Of a DNA stretch of 64,000 nt, positions 64,000 through 64,000 are shown piece by piece. Where the stretch lies: assembly GCF_004803475.1 (NCBI RefSeq), contig NZ_SRKY01000003.1, positions 124,001-188,000 on the forward strand. The letters are read 5' to 3'. Source of the stretch: Aliishimia ponticola (GTDB taxonomy: Bacteria; Pseudomonadota; Alphaproteobacteria; Rhodobacterales; Rhodobacteraceae). A program made the position numbers and the translations under genes. Every line of letters begins with the position of its first letter. Within the stretch, counting starts at the first letter, position 1. The notes under the pieces were generated by a model. It made no database searches. It was not told the DNA's origin and worked only from the letters and a program-made list of their open reading frames with translations.

Positions 64000-64000
64000 A

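Overview
The window reads as a single, ordinary-composition stretch of a Rhodobacteraceae (Roseobacter-type alphaproteobacterial) chromosome. The support is the phaZ/phaC-phaP-phaR arrangement, a ScfR/PccR-type regulator next to propionyl-CoA carboxylase genes, an HdaA-ppk-ppx block, an LdtR-type regulator, an alphaproteobacterial bufferin operon, and many small Rhodobacteraceae-type lipoproteins. Coding density is high, GC-rich codon use is even throughout, and I see no prophage, transposase, CRISPR array, rRNA or intact tRNA. The first gene and probably the last are cut by the window ends.

Layout. 1-8.5 kb: a polar amino acid-type ABC importer (ATPase, binding protein, two permeases) followed by a gamma-glutamyl polyamine/amine catabolic set (class I amidotransferase, PuuA-like synthetase, PuuB-like oxidase), interrupted by an antisense RTX-repeat protein gene. 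8.7-9.9 kb: a DegT-family aminotransferase. 10-14.6 kb: the polyhydroxyalkanoate locus, with PhaR-type operators inside the phaP promoter. 14.7-20 kb: three alpha/beta hydrolases, small enzymes and an MFS exporter. 20.2-22.2 kb: thrS. 22.3-24.8 kb: a bufferin operon (bufA1-bufB-bufC-doxX), that is, a modified-peptide copper-buffering system. 24.8-27 kb: ArsC/Spx-like protein, cold-shock protein, thyX. 27-29.3 kb: a surface-lipoprotein pair, TbpB-like lipoprotein plus Slam-like outer membrane translocon. 29.4-34.4 kb: gloA, two overlapping DUF1194 genes, LdtR, SdhE, an XRE regulator and aspartate aminotransferase. 34.5-45 kb: MATE exporter, fasciclin protein, then AI-2E family protein-hdaA-ppk1-ppx, and a DnaJ-like cochaperone. 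45-59.2 kb: the propionyl-CoA to succinyl-CoA pathway (mutase, pccA, pccB) interleaved with small lipoproteins and hypotheticals, plus its regulator pccR, with TTTGCAAA-type boxes at both pccB and pccR. 60.3-64 kb: choline to glycine betaine oxidation (betB, small membrane protein, betA).

How it works together. The regions are mostly separate housekeeping and carbon-metabolism modules: import and gamma-glutamyl breakdown of amines, carbon storage as PHA, polyphosphate storage and mobilisation, propionate assimilation under PccR, and osmoprotectant synthesis. The two modules of greatest interest are the bufferin operon, whose precursor keeps all four characteristic cysteines, and the Slam/TbpB-like pair, a type XI (Slam-dependent) secretion system candidate with its cognate cargo. 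Several regulatory structures can be read directly: a PhaR-type palindrome in the phaP spacer, PccR-type boxes, a perfect dyad in front of ldtR, REP-like hairpins and rho-independent terminators. Function assignments come from recognising motifs and gene context; no database search was possible.
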